A stretch of 64,000 bases of DNA from Ohtaekwangia koreensis (GTDB taxonomy: Bacteria > Bacteroidota > Bacteroidia > Cytophagales > Cyclobacteriaceae): the NCBI RefSeq assembly GCF_900167975.1, contig NZ_FUZU01000001.1, forward strand, positions 1,708,580 through 1,772,579, in the 5' to 3' direction. The notes below the pieces were generated by a model. It ran no database searches. It saw nothing but the letters and a program-made list of their open reading frames with translations, and was not told the DNA's origin. The stretch's first letter is position 1, and every line of letters starts with the position of its first letter. This document shows positions 45,853-56,107 of the stretch, piece by piece. Position numbers and translations under genes: made by a program.

Positions 45853-46608
45853 ATGAACTCTATAAAATTTCTGTCTATGCGCTTTCTTACCTTTTTCCTG
45901 GTTGGATCAGTTGTTATGATTCAGTCAGATCCACGGCTCAACCGCCAGTCGGATAGTCTTTATTATGCATCCCTGAATGAAGCTATATACCAGGGACAAT
46001 ATGATGGTGTTACAACAGTTCATGAACTGCAAACCCATGGTGATTTTGGTGTCGGGAGTGAAGAGAAGCTTGAAAGTGAGTTAGTGTTATTGAACGGAGT
46101 CGCCTATGGTATACCGGAGAACGGTAAAGCCCGCGTGATGCCAAAGTATAGCAAGATTGCCTTTGCCGCGGTTAAGTTTTTTATGAGCGATAAAAAGATT
46201 TTTGTTAAGGAGGCGATGACGATGAAAGAACTCGAGTCGCTACTTGATTCTGTAATTACCCAGAACGCATTTGCAGCGATACGAGTCAAGGCCACATTTT
46301 CATCCGTTCGGTATAGATCTTTTGAAAAACAGGAACAGCCATACAAACCTATTAAGGAAGTTGAAGAAAAGATTTTCACCCGCTCGTCTGTGGATGGAGA
46401 TCTTGTAGGATTCTTTACTCCAAAAGCTGCTGAAGTATTAAATAGCCCTGTTTATCATTTTCATTTTATAGATCACCAAAAGACAACAGGCGGACATCTG
46501 CTCGATTGTTCCATTGCTAAGGCTGAAATAGATATAGACTATACTTCGGAGTTTACAACAAAGCTCGCCAATCCTTCGCTTCTCCAACACATAGACCTGA
46601 ACGAATAA
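45853..46608 (+). CDS. budA: Alpha-acetolactate decarboxylase with signal peptide
   Basis: A 251-residue acetolactate decarboxylase, which converts 2-acetolactate to acetoin. Family signatures: THGDFGVGSEEKLESELVLL, NAFAAIRVKATFSSVRYRS, EQPYKPIKEVEE, and the zinc-site region YHFHFIDHQKTTGGHLLDC. A hydrophobic N-terminus (MRFLTFFLVGSVVMIQS, from the internal ATG at 45877) looks like a signal peptide, so the enzyme may be exported. No acetolactate synthase or alsR-like regulator is nearby. It is a single gene ending at a bidirectional terminator. The start may be 45853 or 45877. Confidence 0.9.
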   Translation: MNSIKFLSMRFLTFFLVGSVVMIQSDPRLNRQSDSLYYASLNEAIYQGQYDGVTTVHELQTHGDFGVGSEEKLESELVLLNGVAYGIPENGKARVMPKYSKIAFAAVKFFMSDKKIFVKEAMTMKELESLLDSVITQNAFAAIRVKATFSSVRYRSFEKQEQPYKPIKEVEEKIFTRSSVDGDLVGFFTPKAAEVLNSPVYHFHFIDHQKTTGGHLLDCSIAKAEIDIDYTSEFTTKLANPSLLQHIDLNE

Positions 46609-46621
46609 TTTCAAAGTAAAA

Positions 46622-46653
46622 AAGTTAAGGGGCCATAATTAGCCCCTTAACTT
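46622..46653. terminator. Bidirectional intrinsic terminator
   Basis: A perfect 12-bp stem (AAGTTAAGGGGC at 46622-46633, GCCCCTTAACTT at 46642-46653) with an 8-nt loop sits between convergent genes (acetolactate decarboxylase + strand, TreS-maltokinase - strand). A-rich sequence on the left serves the - strand and T-rich sequence on the right serves the + strand. Confidence 0.85.
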
Positions 46654-46677
46654 ATAATTTATAGACAGCCAACTGAC

Positions 46678-49600
46678 TCAGACAGTGGCCAACTCTAATT
46701 GGTCATGTTCTTCCTTACTCATAATGGCTTTTATACCACGCAATGGAATAATTACCCAATCAGGTCTGTTGTTGAGTTCATAGTTAAGCTCATATATAGC
46801 TTTTTCCAGCAGGAATGTATTCATCAGCGTTTCCATGTCTTCTCTTTCCTTCGGAATAAACGCGCTACCCTCTACTTTTTCCAGATATGCCTTCACAAAG
46901 AATCCACTTATATAGTGATACCATTGTTCAACGTATGGTATCAATCTGCTATAATCTTCTTTTCGAATTTGATTGTCAAGGAATAAGCTGGCGTATGCTG
47001 CATAGTGGAATGAACGAACCATGCCTGCTATATCACGAAGTGGTGAGCGCTTCAGTCTTCGTTCACCGTAGCTTCGTGCCGGTTCTCCTTCGAAGTCAGT
47101 AATAACAAAGTCTTTTCCGGTAAAGAGAACTTGGCCCAAGTGGTAATCACCATGAATGCGGATTTTCACCACGTCAATTTTCTTCTTATATATATTCTTG
47201 AACGTTTTTAGAATATCCTCTTTCATCGCCAGTACTTCCTCTGCTTCATACCGTACTTCTTCTGACAGCTTGGCCAAAGCTCTCGCCTGATTTTGAAATG
47301 TACCACGCACCAGCGATTGAAGTCCAGAGAATAGTGACCGTTGATAGTGCAGTGAGTAATCTTCCGGTGCGAATGCAGGGAAGTCATTTCCGGTGGCAAG
47401 GGCCAAATGCATTTCTGCTGTACGGATTCCCAGTAGTCGTGCACGCTCTGCCAGCGTAGGATCAATCAATTCTTTTAGTTCGCGGGGCACTTGTTCATAA
47501 TCTATAGGGTCTGTTATACTTCCTATCAATGGTGGAAGATTGTGAATTTCTACCTGCGACAGAACCTTGTCATTGAAATCATCAAGACGATCCAATATAT
47601 AGGTCCAGGCATCACTGCTGCTTTCTACCATTTCCTGCATCATACCCAGAACAATAGCGTCATTACCGACATGCCATTCTACAGCGCCCACAAAGTTTGG
47701 TACGTGTTGAAAGTGCGCGTGTTCTGTAAGGAAGTGCGCGATCTCCAAATCAGGATTGATCACACGGTCAACTTTTCTATAGAGCTTCAGGAAGAAACGA
47801 TTGTCATAGGTAATAGAGGTGTTGCTTTGTTCTCCACCCAATACGCGCGGTTTAATTGCTTCCTGGTCGTGAACATGTTTTTCAAGAACCTTATTGCCAT
47901 AAGTCCGGATTTCCCCTTCTTTCAAGCCTATACTTTGATTGCCGGCCATGTTCGTAATGAGGGCGAGCTGGAAGTCGATTCCATATATAGCATCGTATAG
48001 TATTCCCTGCTCATCGCCAATGGTAAGGTTACAAATTACAGACTGCGGGCAACTTTCCTGTAGCTTCGCGGCCAATGCATCCTTACCAAATGCTACGGGT
48101 AACTGGTATATCTCTGAAAGGCCGCTTTGATAGTATACTTCGATCAGTAGAATTACTGCTATGCTATCTTCCTGTGGAATGGTGGCGTACTGAACGATCT
48201 GCATACTTTCAATAACACGTCCTTTGCCACCAAACCAGCGAAGCTTCATCATATAGTCTGGTAAAATACTTTGCGATAAGTAATCGAGCACGCGCTTGCT
48301 TGTTAATTCCTTCCAATCGCGTAAAGCAAACTGCGGCAATTTATTCGTGCGTGGTATTTCCGGATGTACTTTGTCCAATGCAAACCATTGGCAGTCGTTG
48401 GCACTTAGCGTAAAGAAATAAGATCCATCTTCTTTGATCAATGGAAATTTATTGTTGCTGAATATTTCCTTTGGAACATATCCAAGGTATTCGCTTAAAT
48501 TCAGTTCCGCAGGTTGAGTATATCTGGAAAGGTTTACGATTACGAGTATACTCTCATCCTGGTAATTGCGTGTGAAGGCGAGGATCTTAGGATTTTCACA
48601 CGGTATAAATTTCATGTCGCCACGACTGAAAGCTTTATACTGCTTGCGTTTATTAATGATTCGCTTCATCCACCATAATAAGGAAGATGTATTGCGACTT
48701 TGAATTTCTACATTGACTGATTCGTAATGATAATCCGGATCAAGGATTACCGGCAGATATAGTTTATGCGGGTTGCACTCCGAGAACCCTGCATTTCTAC
48801 TAGACGACCATTGCATCGGTGTGCGCACGCCATCACGATCTCCCAAATAAAAATTATCGCCCATACCAATCTCATCCCCGTAATATAGCACAGGTGTACC
48901 TGGTAGTGAGAACAATAGGTAATTCAGGAGTTCGATTTTATTGCGATTGTTTCCCATTAGTGGTGCCAGCCGGTGCCGTATACCCAGGTTAATGCGAGCC
49001 TTCGGATCTTTGACATATACTTTATACATATAGTCACGTTCTTCATCCGTTACCATTTCAAGTGTAAGCTCATCGTGGTTTCGTAGAAATATAGCCCACT
49101 GGCATGTTTCAGGTATAGCGGGTGTCTGATCGAATATATCTGTGATCGGATAACGGTCTTCTGTTTGCAACGCCATGAACATACGCGGCATTACGGGAAA
49201 GTGATAATTCATCTGGCATTCATCGCCATCACCGAAGTAAGAAGCGGAATCCTCTGGCCACATATTCGCTTCCGCGAGCAATAATGTTCCGGGGTATTTT
49301 TCGTCAACATGTTTCCGAAGCTTCTTCAGGAACGCGTGCGTCTCTGGTAAATTTTCTCCGTTAGTTCCTTCACGTTCGAAAAGGTATGGGACAGCATCCA
49401 GCCGAAATCCATCCACTCCCATGTTACACCAGTAGTCTATAATTTTAAAAACTTCCTGCTGCACGAGCGGATTGTCGTAATTCAAATCCGGTTGATGAAA
49501 AAAGAATCGGTGCCAATAAAATTGTTGTGCGACAGGATCCCATGTCCAATTGGACTTTTCGAAATCCTGAAAGATGATGCGCACATCTTTATACTGCTTT

Positions 49601-50031
49601 GGATTGTCGGTCCATACATAGTAGTTCCTATAGTCAGAATCCTTTGGAGATTTTCGCGCACGCTGAAACCACGGATGCTGATCAGAAGTGTGGTTAATAA
49701 CCAGTTCAGTGATGACTTTTAAATTACGGTCATGCGCTTCTTTCAGAAATTGTTTGAACTGATATATAGTTCCGTATGACGGGTTGATATTGTAGTAATC
49801 AGCAATGTCGTAACCATCATCTTTTAAAGGAGAAGGATAAAACGGAAGCACCCAGATCGCGGTAACGCCAAGATCTTTCAGGTAATCTAGCTTTTCCAGC
49901 AGGCCATCGAAATCGCCAATGCCATCACCGTTCCCATCACGGAAAGCTTTAATGTGTAATTCATAGATCACGGCATCTTTGTACCAGTGAATCTTGTCAT
50001 CCAGTTCATTTCTATCTCCGGGCATATTCAT
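46678..50031 (-). CDS. treS: Trehalose synthase / maltokinase fusion (TreS-Mak)
   Basis: A 1117-residue bifunctional enzyme. Residues 1 to about 560 are TreS, a GH13 maltose-trehalose isomerase: WYKDAVIYELHIKAFRDGNG, nucleophile D212 (VDGFRLDAVPYL), E254 (LLAEANMWPED) and D320 (FLRNHDELTLE). The C-terminal part, from about 580, is maltokinase, which makes maltose 1-phosphate from ATP: LRWFGGKGR, LGGEQSNTS and the kinase-like catalytic loop HGDYHLGQVLF plus ITDFEGEP near 957-975. This fusion is well known in TreS-Pep2-GlgE systems; no glgE lies in the window. It connects the trehalose of the + strand operon to glycogen precursors. Confidence 0.95.
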   Translation of the reverse strand: MNMPGDRNELDDKIHWYKDAVIYELHIKAFRDGNGDGIGDFDGLLEKLDYLKDLGVTAIWVLPFYPSPLKDDGYDIADYYNINPSYGTIYQFKQFLKEAHDRNLKVITELVINHTSDQHPWFQRARKSPKDSDYRNYYVWTDNPKQYKDVRIIFQDFEKSNWTWDPVAQQFYWHRFFFHQPDLNYDNPLVQQEVFKIIDYWCNMGVDGFRLDAVPYLFEREGTNGENLPETHAFLKKLRKHVDEKYPGTLLLAEANMWPEDSASYFGDGDECQMNYHFPVMPRMFMALQTEDRYPITDIFDQTPAIPETCQWAIFLRNHDELTLEMVTDEERDYMYKVYVKDPKARINLGIRHRLAPLMGNNRNKIELLNYLLFSLPGTPVLYYGDEIGMGDNFYLGDRDGVRTPMQWSSSRNAGFSECNPHKLYLPVILDPDYHYESVNVEIQSRNTSSLLWWMKRIINKRKQYKAFSRGDMKFIPCENPKILAFTRNYQDESILVIVNLSRYTQPAELNLSEYLGYVPKEIFSNNKFPLIKEDGSYFFTLSANDCQWFALDKVHPEIPRTNKLPQFALRDWKELTSKRVLDYLSQSILPDYMMKLRWFGGKGRVIESMQIVQYATIPQEDSIAVILLIEVYYQSGLSEIYQLPVAFGKDALAAKLQESCPQSVICNLTIGDEQGILYDAIYGIDFQLALITNMAGNQSIGLKEGEIRTYGNKVLEKHVHDQEAIKPRVLGGEQSNTSITYDNRFFLKLYRKVDRVINPDLEIAHFLTEHAHFQHVPNFVGAVEWHVGNDAIVLGMMQEMVESSSDAWTYILDRLDDFNDKVLSQVEIHNLPPLIGSITDPIDYEQVPRELKELIDPTLAERARLLGIRTAEMHLALATGNDFPAFAPEDYSLHYQRSLFSGLQSLVRGTFQNQARALAKLSEEVRYEAEEVLAMKEDILKTFKNIYKKKIDVVKIRIHGDYHLGQVLFTGKDFVITDFEGEPARSYGERRLKRSPLRDIAGMVRSFHYAAYASLFLDNQIRKEDYSRLIPYVEQWYHYISGFFVKAYLEKVEGSAFIPKEREDMETLMNTFLLEKAIYELNYELNNRPDWVIIPLRGIKAIMSKEEHDQLELATV

Positions 50032-50268
50032 AAAATTTATATTACGGCAGGGGTACTATCAAGGCTATAAAATAGTGTACCAAGTCCCCTGCGAGCTGGT
50101 GGGTCCTTTTGAAAAAGGATCGAATCCGCATGCTTTTATCCTTTTTTATTTCTGGATCGTAAAGATTTATGCATCGGTAGGTGCTGAAAGCAGGCGAGGT
50201 GTAATATTTAGCGGTAACTTCCATTTCTATACTCTTACTTTTTCGACACTTTTGGAGAAAATCTACTA
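50032..50268. other. Divergent intergenic region treS-mak / TPR kinase
   Basis: This 237-nt region must carry promoters for both flanking genes. A perfect inverted repeat TCCTTTT-GA-AAAAGGA lies at 50104-50119, a candidate operator or small hairpin. No clear -7 box was recognised. Confidence 0.35.
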
Positions 50269-52278
50269 ATGCCCTTTTTGATACGATTTTTTTCAGGATG
50301 CTTAGTTTTTATGTTGAGCTTTCAATCTGTTTATGCGCAGCAGCAGGCAGACAGCTCAATCGTATGGTATGAAAGTTTTTTCCAGGCGCGCAAACGAAAA
50401 CCTGTCGAGAAAGAACTTGAGCAGGCGTCCACCCGACTACAGCAGGCAGAGGCGGCTCAGAATAAAGCAACGGCTGCGAAAATATTAAAGGAGATTGGTC
50501 TTGTTCATCTCACGCGCACGCATAGCATGGAGACTGCTATGGATTTTTTTATCCGCGCACTCGCGATCGAAGACTCTTTAGATTTCAACAACGAAAAGAT
50601 TTTTACCTATATCGCCATGGCCCAGGCGTTTGAAGAGGTAGGCGATTATCATAAAAGTGCTGATCTTCTTAAGCAAGCCTTTGCCATCAGCGAGCCGTTT
50701 AAGAATGCGAATATTTTTGTGTTGATCCTGAACAAACAAGGAAGAGTGAATGCTGCCCTTGGAAAAATAGACGAAGCATTTGAAAACTACGAGTTGGTAC
50801 TGAAATATGAAGACCAGCTTTTACAACCCCGTATCGAAGCAGAGGCGCTTTTTAACTTAGGACATCTCTTTACGCAGCAAGGTAAATATCAGGAAGCGTT
50901 GCAAAGTCATAAGCGGTCACTTGCTATAAGCAGATCTCTTCGTGATAAAAAAAGTGAAGCCACTTCGTTGAATGATATTGGTGAACTATATGGGCTTATG
51001 AAGAACGATAAAAAGGCGCTGGCCAATTATATCGTTTCTTTGGAGATCCGCCAGGCATTAAAAGATAAACGAGCTCTTGCGGAGTCCTATAATAACATTG
51101 GTGTTATATACTATCAGCAGAAGAAATATAAGCAGTCAATTCCTAATTTACTTTTAGCACTTGATGCAGGACAAGATTCGCAGTCGCAAAACCAGATACG
51201 GAAAAGCTATGAATACCTGAGCTCCTGTTATAAAGAACTGGGTGATCTGAAAAAGTCCCTATACTATAAAGATCAATACCTTGCTATACATGACTTTATT
51301 CTGAACGATCGGAATGAACAGCAGGTGTTGGCCACAGAGAACCGGTATGTACTTGATAAAAAGGAATCTCAAATTGATAAACTTGAAACTGATCGTATAC
51401 AACGCGAAAAGGAAATTGCTGCACAGAAAAAATTCCGCAATGTTCTTTTTATTCTGATTGGTTTGAGTCTTGTGATTTTAGTCTTGATCTTCTATCTATA
51501 TATAGTGAAGAAGCGATCGAACCTGATACTTCAGGAAGCTAACGACAAAGTACAATTGCAAAATATAGCGCTTCAGGATCTGAATGCTACCAAGGATAAA
51601 TTCTTTTCAATTATAAGTCATGATTTGAAAGGCCCACTAAATTCGCTGACTTCCTTCTCCGGTTTATTGATAAACCACACCGATAGCCTGAGCAAAGATG
51701 AAATTAAAATGCTGGCAAAAGATCTTGATAAATCATTGAAGAATCTTTTTGCGTTGCTTGAGAATTTGTTGGAATGGTCACGCTCTCAAACCGGTAAAAT
51801 TGAATTTAAACCTGAAGCCTTTGATGTTACGGCCTTATTGGAAGAGAATACAGAATTGCTGAAAGCACAAGCACATAATAAAAATATAGTCCTTGAGAAT
51901 ACCTATATATCTGAGCAGTTAGTTTTTGCACACAAGCATTCGATCAATACCGTTGTACGCAACTTGATCTCTAACGCTATAAAGTTTACACCAGTAGGAG
52001 GGATGATCAAAGTAGACCTTCAGCCTAAAGCAGATTCCGTTACTGTTACCATCGCAGATAACGGTGTAGGTATGAGCAAGGAAGTTATGAACAAACTTTT
52101 TCGCATCGACACCAAACACACTACCAAAGGCACAGCAGAGGAAAAAGGCACAGGCCTCGGCTTAATACTCTGCAAAGAATTTGTGGAAAAGAATGGAGGA
52201 AAAATCTGGGTTGAAAGTGAAGAAGGGAAAGGCTCAGTGTTTTGTTTTACGGTGCCGAGGGGTGGTGCTAATTCTTAG
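50269..52278 (+). CDS. TPR sensor histidine kinase
   Basis: A 669-residue membrane kinase. A signal peptide (to about residue 24, SVYAQQ) is followed by six or more tetratricopeptide repeats in the periplasm (about 65-350; for example EALFNLGHLFTQQGKYQEAL and ALAESYNNIGVIYYQQKKY). A TM helix lies at about 391-413. A coiled coil leads to HisKA with H451 (IISHDLKGPLNSLTSF) and HATPase (NLISNAIKFTP, DNGVGMS, GTGLGLIL). This layout is common in Bacteroidota. No receiver gene is adjacent, so the partner is elsewhere. A weak AT-only hairpin (52285-52309) follows the stop. Confidence 0.92.
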   Translation: MPFLIRFFSGCLVFMLSFQSVYAQQQADSSIVWYESFFQARKRKPVEKELEQASTRLQQAEAAQNKATAAKILKEIGLVHLTRTHSMETAMDFFIRALAIEDSLDFNNEKIFTYIAMAQAFEEVGDYHKSADLLKQAFAISEPFKNANIFVLILNKQGRVNAALGKIDEAFENYELVLKYEDQLLQPRIEAEALFNLGHLFTQQGKYQEALQSHKRSLAISRSLRDKKSEATSLNDIGELYGLMKNDKKALANYIVSLEIRQALKDKRALAESYNNIGVIYYQQKKYKQSIPNLLLALDAGQDSQSQNQIRKSYEYLSSCYKELGDLKKSLYYKDQYLAIHDFILNDRNEQQVLATENRYVLDKKESQIDKLETDRIQREKEIAAQKKFRNVLFILIGLSLVILVLIFYLYIVKKRSNLILQEANDKVQLQNIALQDLNATKDKFFSIISHDLKGPLNSLTSFSGLLINHTDSLSKDEIKMLAKDLDKSLKNLFALLENLLEWSRSQTGKIEFKPEAFDVTALLEENTELLKAQAHNKNIVLENTYISEQLVFAHKHSINTVVRNLISNAIKFTPVGGMIKVDLQPKADSVTVTIADNGVGMSKEVMNKLFRIDTKHTTKGTAEEKGTGLGLILCKEFVEKNGGKIWVESEEGKGSVFCFTVPRGGANS

Positions 52279-52438
52279 AAGGTTAATTAATTTAAGAAGC
52301 AAATTAATTCCTACGAAAATCGTCATTTAATCGTTTGCATAACTTTTACGTATTTAGAATACTGTTTATTATTAATATATTGCTGCCATTAATGGGAGGA
52401 ACGCATTTTCTTCCTATCCTAATCTACCTGACTTGTAT

Positions 52439-55400
52439 ATGCTATACCGTTTTATTCTAGCAAGCTTTTGCCTGATTTGTGCACTTAAAGCTAATGGCCA
52501 ACAAACCAACATCATGAATTTTGTTCCGGTTTCTCCGAATGCTGCTGCCTTGGGGAAATTTGGTAATATTCCTGTCAGTTATTACAATGGGCTCCCATCA
52601 ATTGAAATTCCACTTTATACGATTGAACAAAGGCAGATAAAGCTCCCTATATCAATTAACTACCACTCTAGTGGGATAAAGGTGTCAGAAATAGCATCTT
52701 TAGTCGGACTTGGGTGGGCTCTCAATGCCGGAGGGTCAATTGTGAGAAATGAAAGGGGGCTAGCAGATGATATACTTTCAATTGGTTATCTTAATAATGG
52801 AAAGACTATAGCGCAAGCAACTCTCAATGTAGCAGATTATTATAAGGCCGCTAAAGGCTGGTTAGATCTGGAATCAGATGAGTATTTGTTTAATTTCTTG
52901 GGAGTTTCGGGAAAATTTCTTCTTGATAAACAGGCCAATGCATTTATCACTCCACATCAAGCTATTAAAATATACCCTTTAGGCCAATATGACCAAGTAT
53001 ATACGCCTGGAACGCCTGAGGGAATCCGCGGTTGGAAAATTGTAAATACTGATGGCGCTCAATATTTTTTTCAAGCCATGGAGGTCACGGAGCAGCCTTT
53101 GCAACAAGAGAATAACACACACAATTCTGCCTGGCATCTTACCAAAATAATTTCTGCGGACAAGAGCGAGACTATTTCTTTTGAGTATGAAGACGCTCCC
53201 TATAGTACTCTAATCCCCATGGGACAGACGAAAAAAGAGCTGTTGCAAGTAGCCAATACTTGCGGTCCATCTTCCGGTAACACATTATCCCCTTATTCCC
53301 TGGTGCGGAACCTTTTTAATCAAAAGAGGTTGCGTAAAATTATTTTTAGTAATGGTTTTATAGAATTTTTTCCTTCTGTAAATAAAAGATGCGATCTGCC
53401 TGGTGAAGAATGGCTCGATAAAATAGTAGTGTCGGATAACAACAATCATACTATAAAGGAAATAGTATTTAAGTATGGTTATATGATTGGTTCATCCATT
53501 GTGCCGTTGGAAAGTGTTTCGTGTACATCTGAAATTGATGCCAGGTTGATGTTGTTGTCTGTGAAAGAAACTGGTAAGAGTCCATATACATTTGATTATA
53601 TACATGACAAAGGCCTCCCGTCACGATATTCAATGGCACAGGATCACTGGGGATATTTCAATCGGGTTGATAATGGAATTATATCCATTGTTCCAAGTAA
53701 AACAACGCTAAGTAATGATCAAGTCGTTTTAGGACCAGAGCGTGAGGCAAACTTTGATTTTGGAAAACAGGGATTGTTAAATAAATTAACATATCCTACG
53801 GGTGGAATTACAGACTTTGAATATGAGCCGCATCGTGCTGTATTGTCTTCGTTAACGAATTTTCCTGAGTATGCAGGTTCTTACAATGTCGCCACTCACC
53901 CAGACCGTACCATTCAAATTGACTATGGCCGCCATAATTTTGAAGTGGCAAGCTTTGATGTAAATTATCTCCAGTCAGGAACATCAATTTATTTTAAAAC
54001 TGAAAATTTTATCGAAGCTTCGGGCAGTTATTTTATTGTGGAGAACTCCAATGGCGTAAAAGTAAATTGCCTACTCACAAAGCGCGAAAATTCAACAAGG
54101 TTTTATAGTTGCCCCGATTTGCCGAATGGCAGTTATAAAATAAAGGCAATGCGTTTATTCGATGGTGATATAGGAGCATCTGGTCAAACTTATCCCTTAA
54201 CTATTCTTTCATATGACGATGTAACCGCTGTGGCAGGTACATCTATGATAACCATAGGAGGAGCGCGAATAAAGAAAATAATTGATACTGATTTATTAAC
54301 AGGAAATATTAACCGAAAAGAATTTGATTACTCTTTGGGCTATCTCGTTTGGGGGTTTAAATATAGGAGTATAAAGAAAGAATATTTGTGCTGGAATCTG
54401 AATGGTACGACTCTTACTTCTTATACACTTGGTGAATACGAACTGTTGACTTCGAATTCAAATTATCCCTTATCAAATACGCAAGGCGCCCCTGTCGGGT
54501 ATAAGAATGTTATTGTTCGGGAGTATTCAACTGGTGCTGGTGGTGAAAAAATTGAAAATGGTTACACATCATTTTCTTATACAGATGCTTCAGACTATCC
54601 GGATTTTACATTCCATTCATATAAGGTTGCAGGAAACCCACTTCAGGAACCACCTTCTCAGGGGCCAGCTCAATTGTATAGTGATGCAACGCAGGCAACG
54701 TATCAGTTCCCTTATGCTCCGCCTGTTAATAATGACTGGAGGCGAGGACTCTTATTGAATAAGTCCGTAATGAAACGAAATGAAAACGGTACTTATTCAA
54801 TAGTACAAAACGAGTTAAATGCCTATAGTGTCAAGAATTTAGCGGTTGGTATTTCCAATGTTAAATGTGGAGTTTTTTTCGATGCTAGTTTACCAGGAGC
54901 ACAAACCGGTGAGGTACGGCCTATCAATGCTCCTATGGATGAAGTATTATTCTCCTTTTATGATAACAGTAAAGAGTTCCTCTATTTAAAGAAAAACATA
55001 AGTAGTTCATTCGATGGTGATCATGGAGTCACCACAGAGACCGAGTATTTTTATGATAATGACGAGCACTTACTTGTTAGCAGAATTGGAAGATCGATCG
55101 ATCATGGAGAGAAGGAACTTACAGTAATATCGTATCCTCAAGACTACGCCTCGGGTACTTCATTTATTGATGCAATGGTGACAGCAAATAACATCTCGAC
55201 CCCAATAGAGAAGGTTGTTTTAAACGAGGACAAGACTGGAGTACAGACTATACTTAAAGGGGAGTTATACTATTATTCAAATGATGACAAAGGATTGTTG
55301 GAGAGCATGAAGTCAATAGAGACAGCAGGCGGTATAAATATTTCCAATTTTAAGTTTTCTAATCGTGAAACTGGTGTTGTTCCTTCCCCTGCTACATCGA

Positions 55401-56068
55401 AAGCAGCATTTATTCCACACACTTCATATGTAACCAAAGTATCGTTGAACAAATATCAAAATGGTGCAGTAATAGAAGCTCAAAAACCAAATGATTTGAT
55501 TCAAAGTTATTTTTGGGACTATAATAGCCAATATTTGACTGCGGCAATATTAAATTCTTATGTGAAAGATATAGCGTATTCTGGCTTCGAGACTGCAAGC
55601 TTAGGGAGTTGGAATATAACCGGAGGCGAAGTTAATTCATCAGTATATTTTACTGGTCTGCGTAGCTATAGTCTTGTGAACGGAAATTCGTTGTCTGCAT
55701 CCGGATTAAGCCTGGGGAAATACAAAGTGTCCTATTGGTCACAGAATGGTGCGTTAACAACAGCGGGTATAATTTCTCATACTAGACAAAAAGGTAGCTG
55801 GACCTATTATGAACATAGCTTTGATAATGTGACGTCTGTTTCACTAACCTCAAACAGCAATAATGTAATTGATGATATACGTTTATACCCGGAAGGCGCA
55901 CAGATAACTACCTATACATATAAACCATTGGTTGGTATTTCCTCCATCTCTGATAGCAATGGTAATCCGATTTTTTACGAGTATGATAGTAATGGCCGTT
56001 TAAAAGTGGTCAAAGACGGTGATGGTAAAATTGTTAGTCACTTTCAGTATCACTATAAAGGTCAATAA
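52439..56068 (+). CDS. Large secreted RHS/YD-repeat-related protein
   Basis: A 1209-residue exported protein; the ATG at 52439 is preferred over the TTG at 52433, and a signal peptide ends near ANGQ (about 22). It starts with the segment NFVPVSPNAAALGKFGNIPV and PISINYHSSGIKVSEIASLVGLGW, typical of the Bacteroidota proteins found with RHS genes. Beta-rich repeats fill the body. About residues 1040-1155 look like a carbohydrate-binding or jelly-roll insert. The C-terminus ends in YD-type repeats (NPIFYEYDSNGRLKVV, IVSHFQYHYKGQ) without an RHS core or toxin tip. It lies 39 nt before the giant RHS protein and is probably its partner. Codon use looks more AT-rich than in the upstream half of the window. 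Confidence 0.75.
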   Translation: MLYRFILASFCLICALKANGQQTNIMNFVPVSPNAAALGKFGNIPVSYYNGLPSIEIPLYTIEQRQIKLPISINYHSSGIKVSEIASLVGLGWALNAGGSIVRNERGLADDILSIGYLNNGKTIAQATLNVADYYKAAKGWLDLESDEYLFNFLGVSGKFLLDKQANAFITPHQAIKIYPLGQYDQVYTPGTPEGIRGWKIVNTDGAQYFFQAMEVTEQPLQQENNTHNSAWHLTKIISADKSETISFEYEDAPYSTLIPMGQTKKELLQVANTCGPSSGNTLSPYSLVRNLFNQKRLRKIIFSNGFIEFFPSVNKRCDLPGEEWLDKIVVSDNNNHTIKEIVFKYGYMIGSSIVPLESVSCTSEIDARLMLLSVKETGKSPYTFDYIHDKGLPSRYSMAQDHWGYFNRVDNGIISIVPSKTTLSNDQVVLGPEREANFDFGKQGLLNKLTYPTGGITDFEYEPHRAVLSSLTNFPEYAGSYNVATHPDRTIQIDYGRHNFEVASFDVNYLQSGTSIYFKTENFIEASGSYFIVENSNGVKVNCLLTKRENSTRFYSCPDLPNGSYKIKAMRLFDGDIGASGQTYPLTILSYDDVTAVAGTSMITIGGARIKKIIDTDLLTGNINRKEFDYSLGYLVWGFKYRSIKKEYLCWNLNGTTLTSYTLGEYELLTSNSNYPLSNTQGAPVGYKNVIVREYSTGAGGEKIENGYTSFSYTDASDYPDFTFHSYKVAGNPLQEPPSQGPAQLYSDATQATYQFPYAPPVNNDWRRGLLLNKSVMKRNENGTYSIVQNELNAYSVKNLAVGISNVKCGVFFDASLPGAQTGEVRPINAPMDEVLFSFYDNSKEFLYLKKNISSSFDGDHGVTTETEYFYDNDEHLLVSRIGRSIDHGEKELTVISYPQDYASGTSFIDAMVTANNISTPIEKVVLNEDKTGVQTILKGELYYYSNDDKGLLESMKSIETAGGINISNFKFSNRETGVVPSPATSKAAFIPHTSYVTKVSLNKYQNGAVIEAQKPNDLIQSYFWDYNSQYLTAAILNSYVKDIAYSGFETASLGSWNITGGEVNSSVYFTGLRSYSLVNGNSLSASGLSLGKYKVSYWSQNGALTTAGIISHTRQKGSWTYYEHSFDNVTSVSLTSNSNNVIDDIRLYPEGAQITTYTYKPLVGISSISDSNGNPIFYEYDSNGRLKVVKDGDGKIVSHFQYHYKGQ

Positions 56069-56107
56069 GATTCTCAGGGTTTATTTTAAAATGTCTATCT
56101 GATTATT

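Noticed and set aside
52285-52309. AT-only inverted repeat after the TPR kinase as terminator
   Set aside because: The stem AATTAATTT/AAATTAATT has no G-C pairs and would be weak; no T-run follows.
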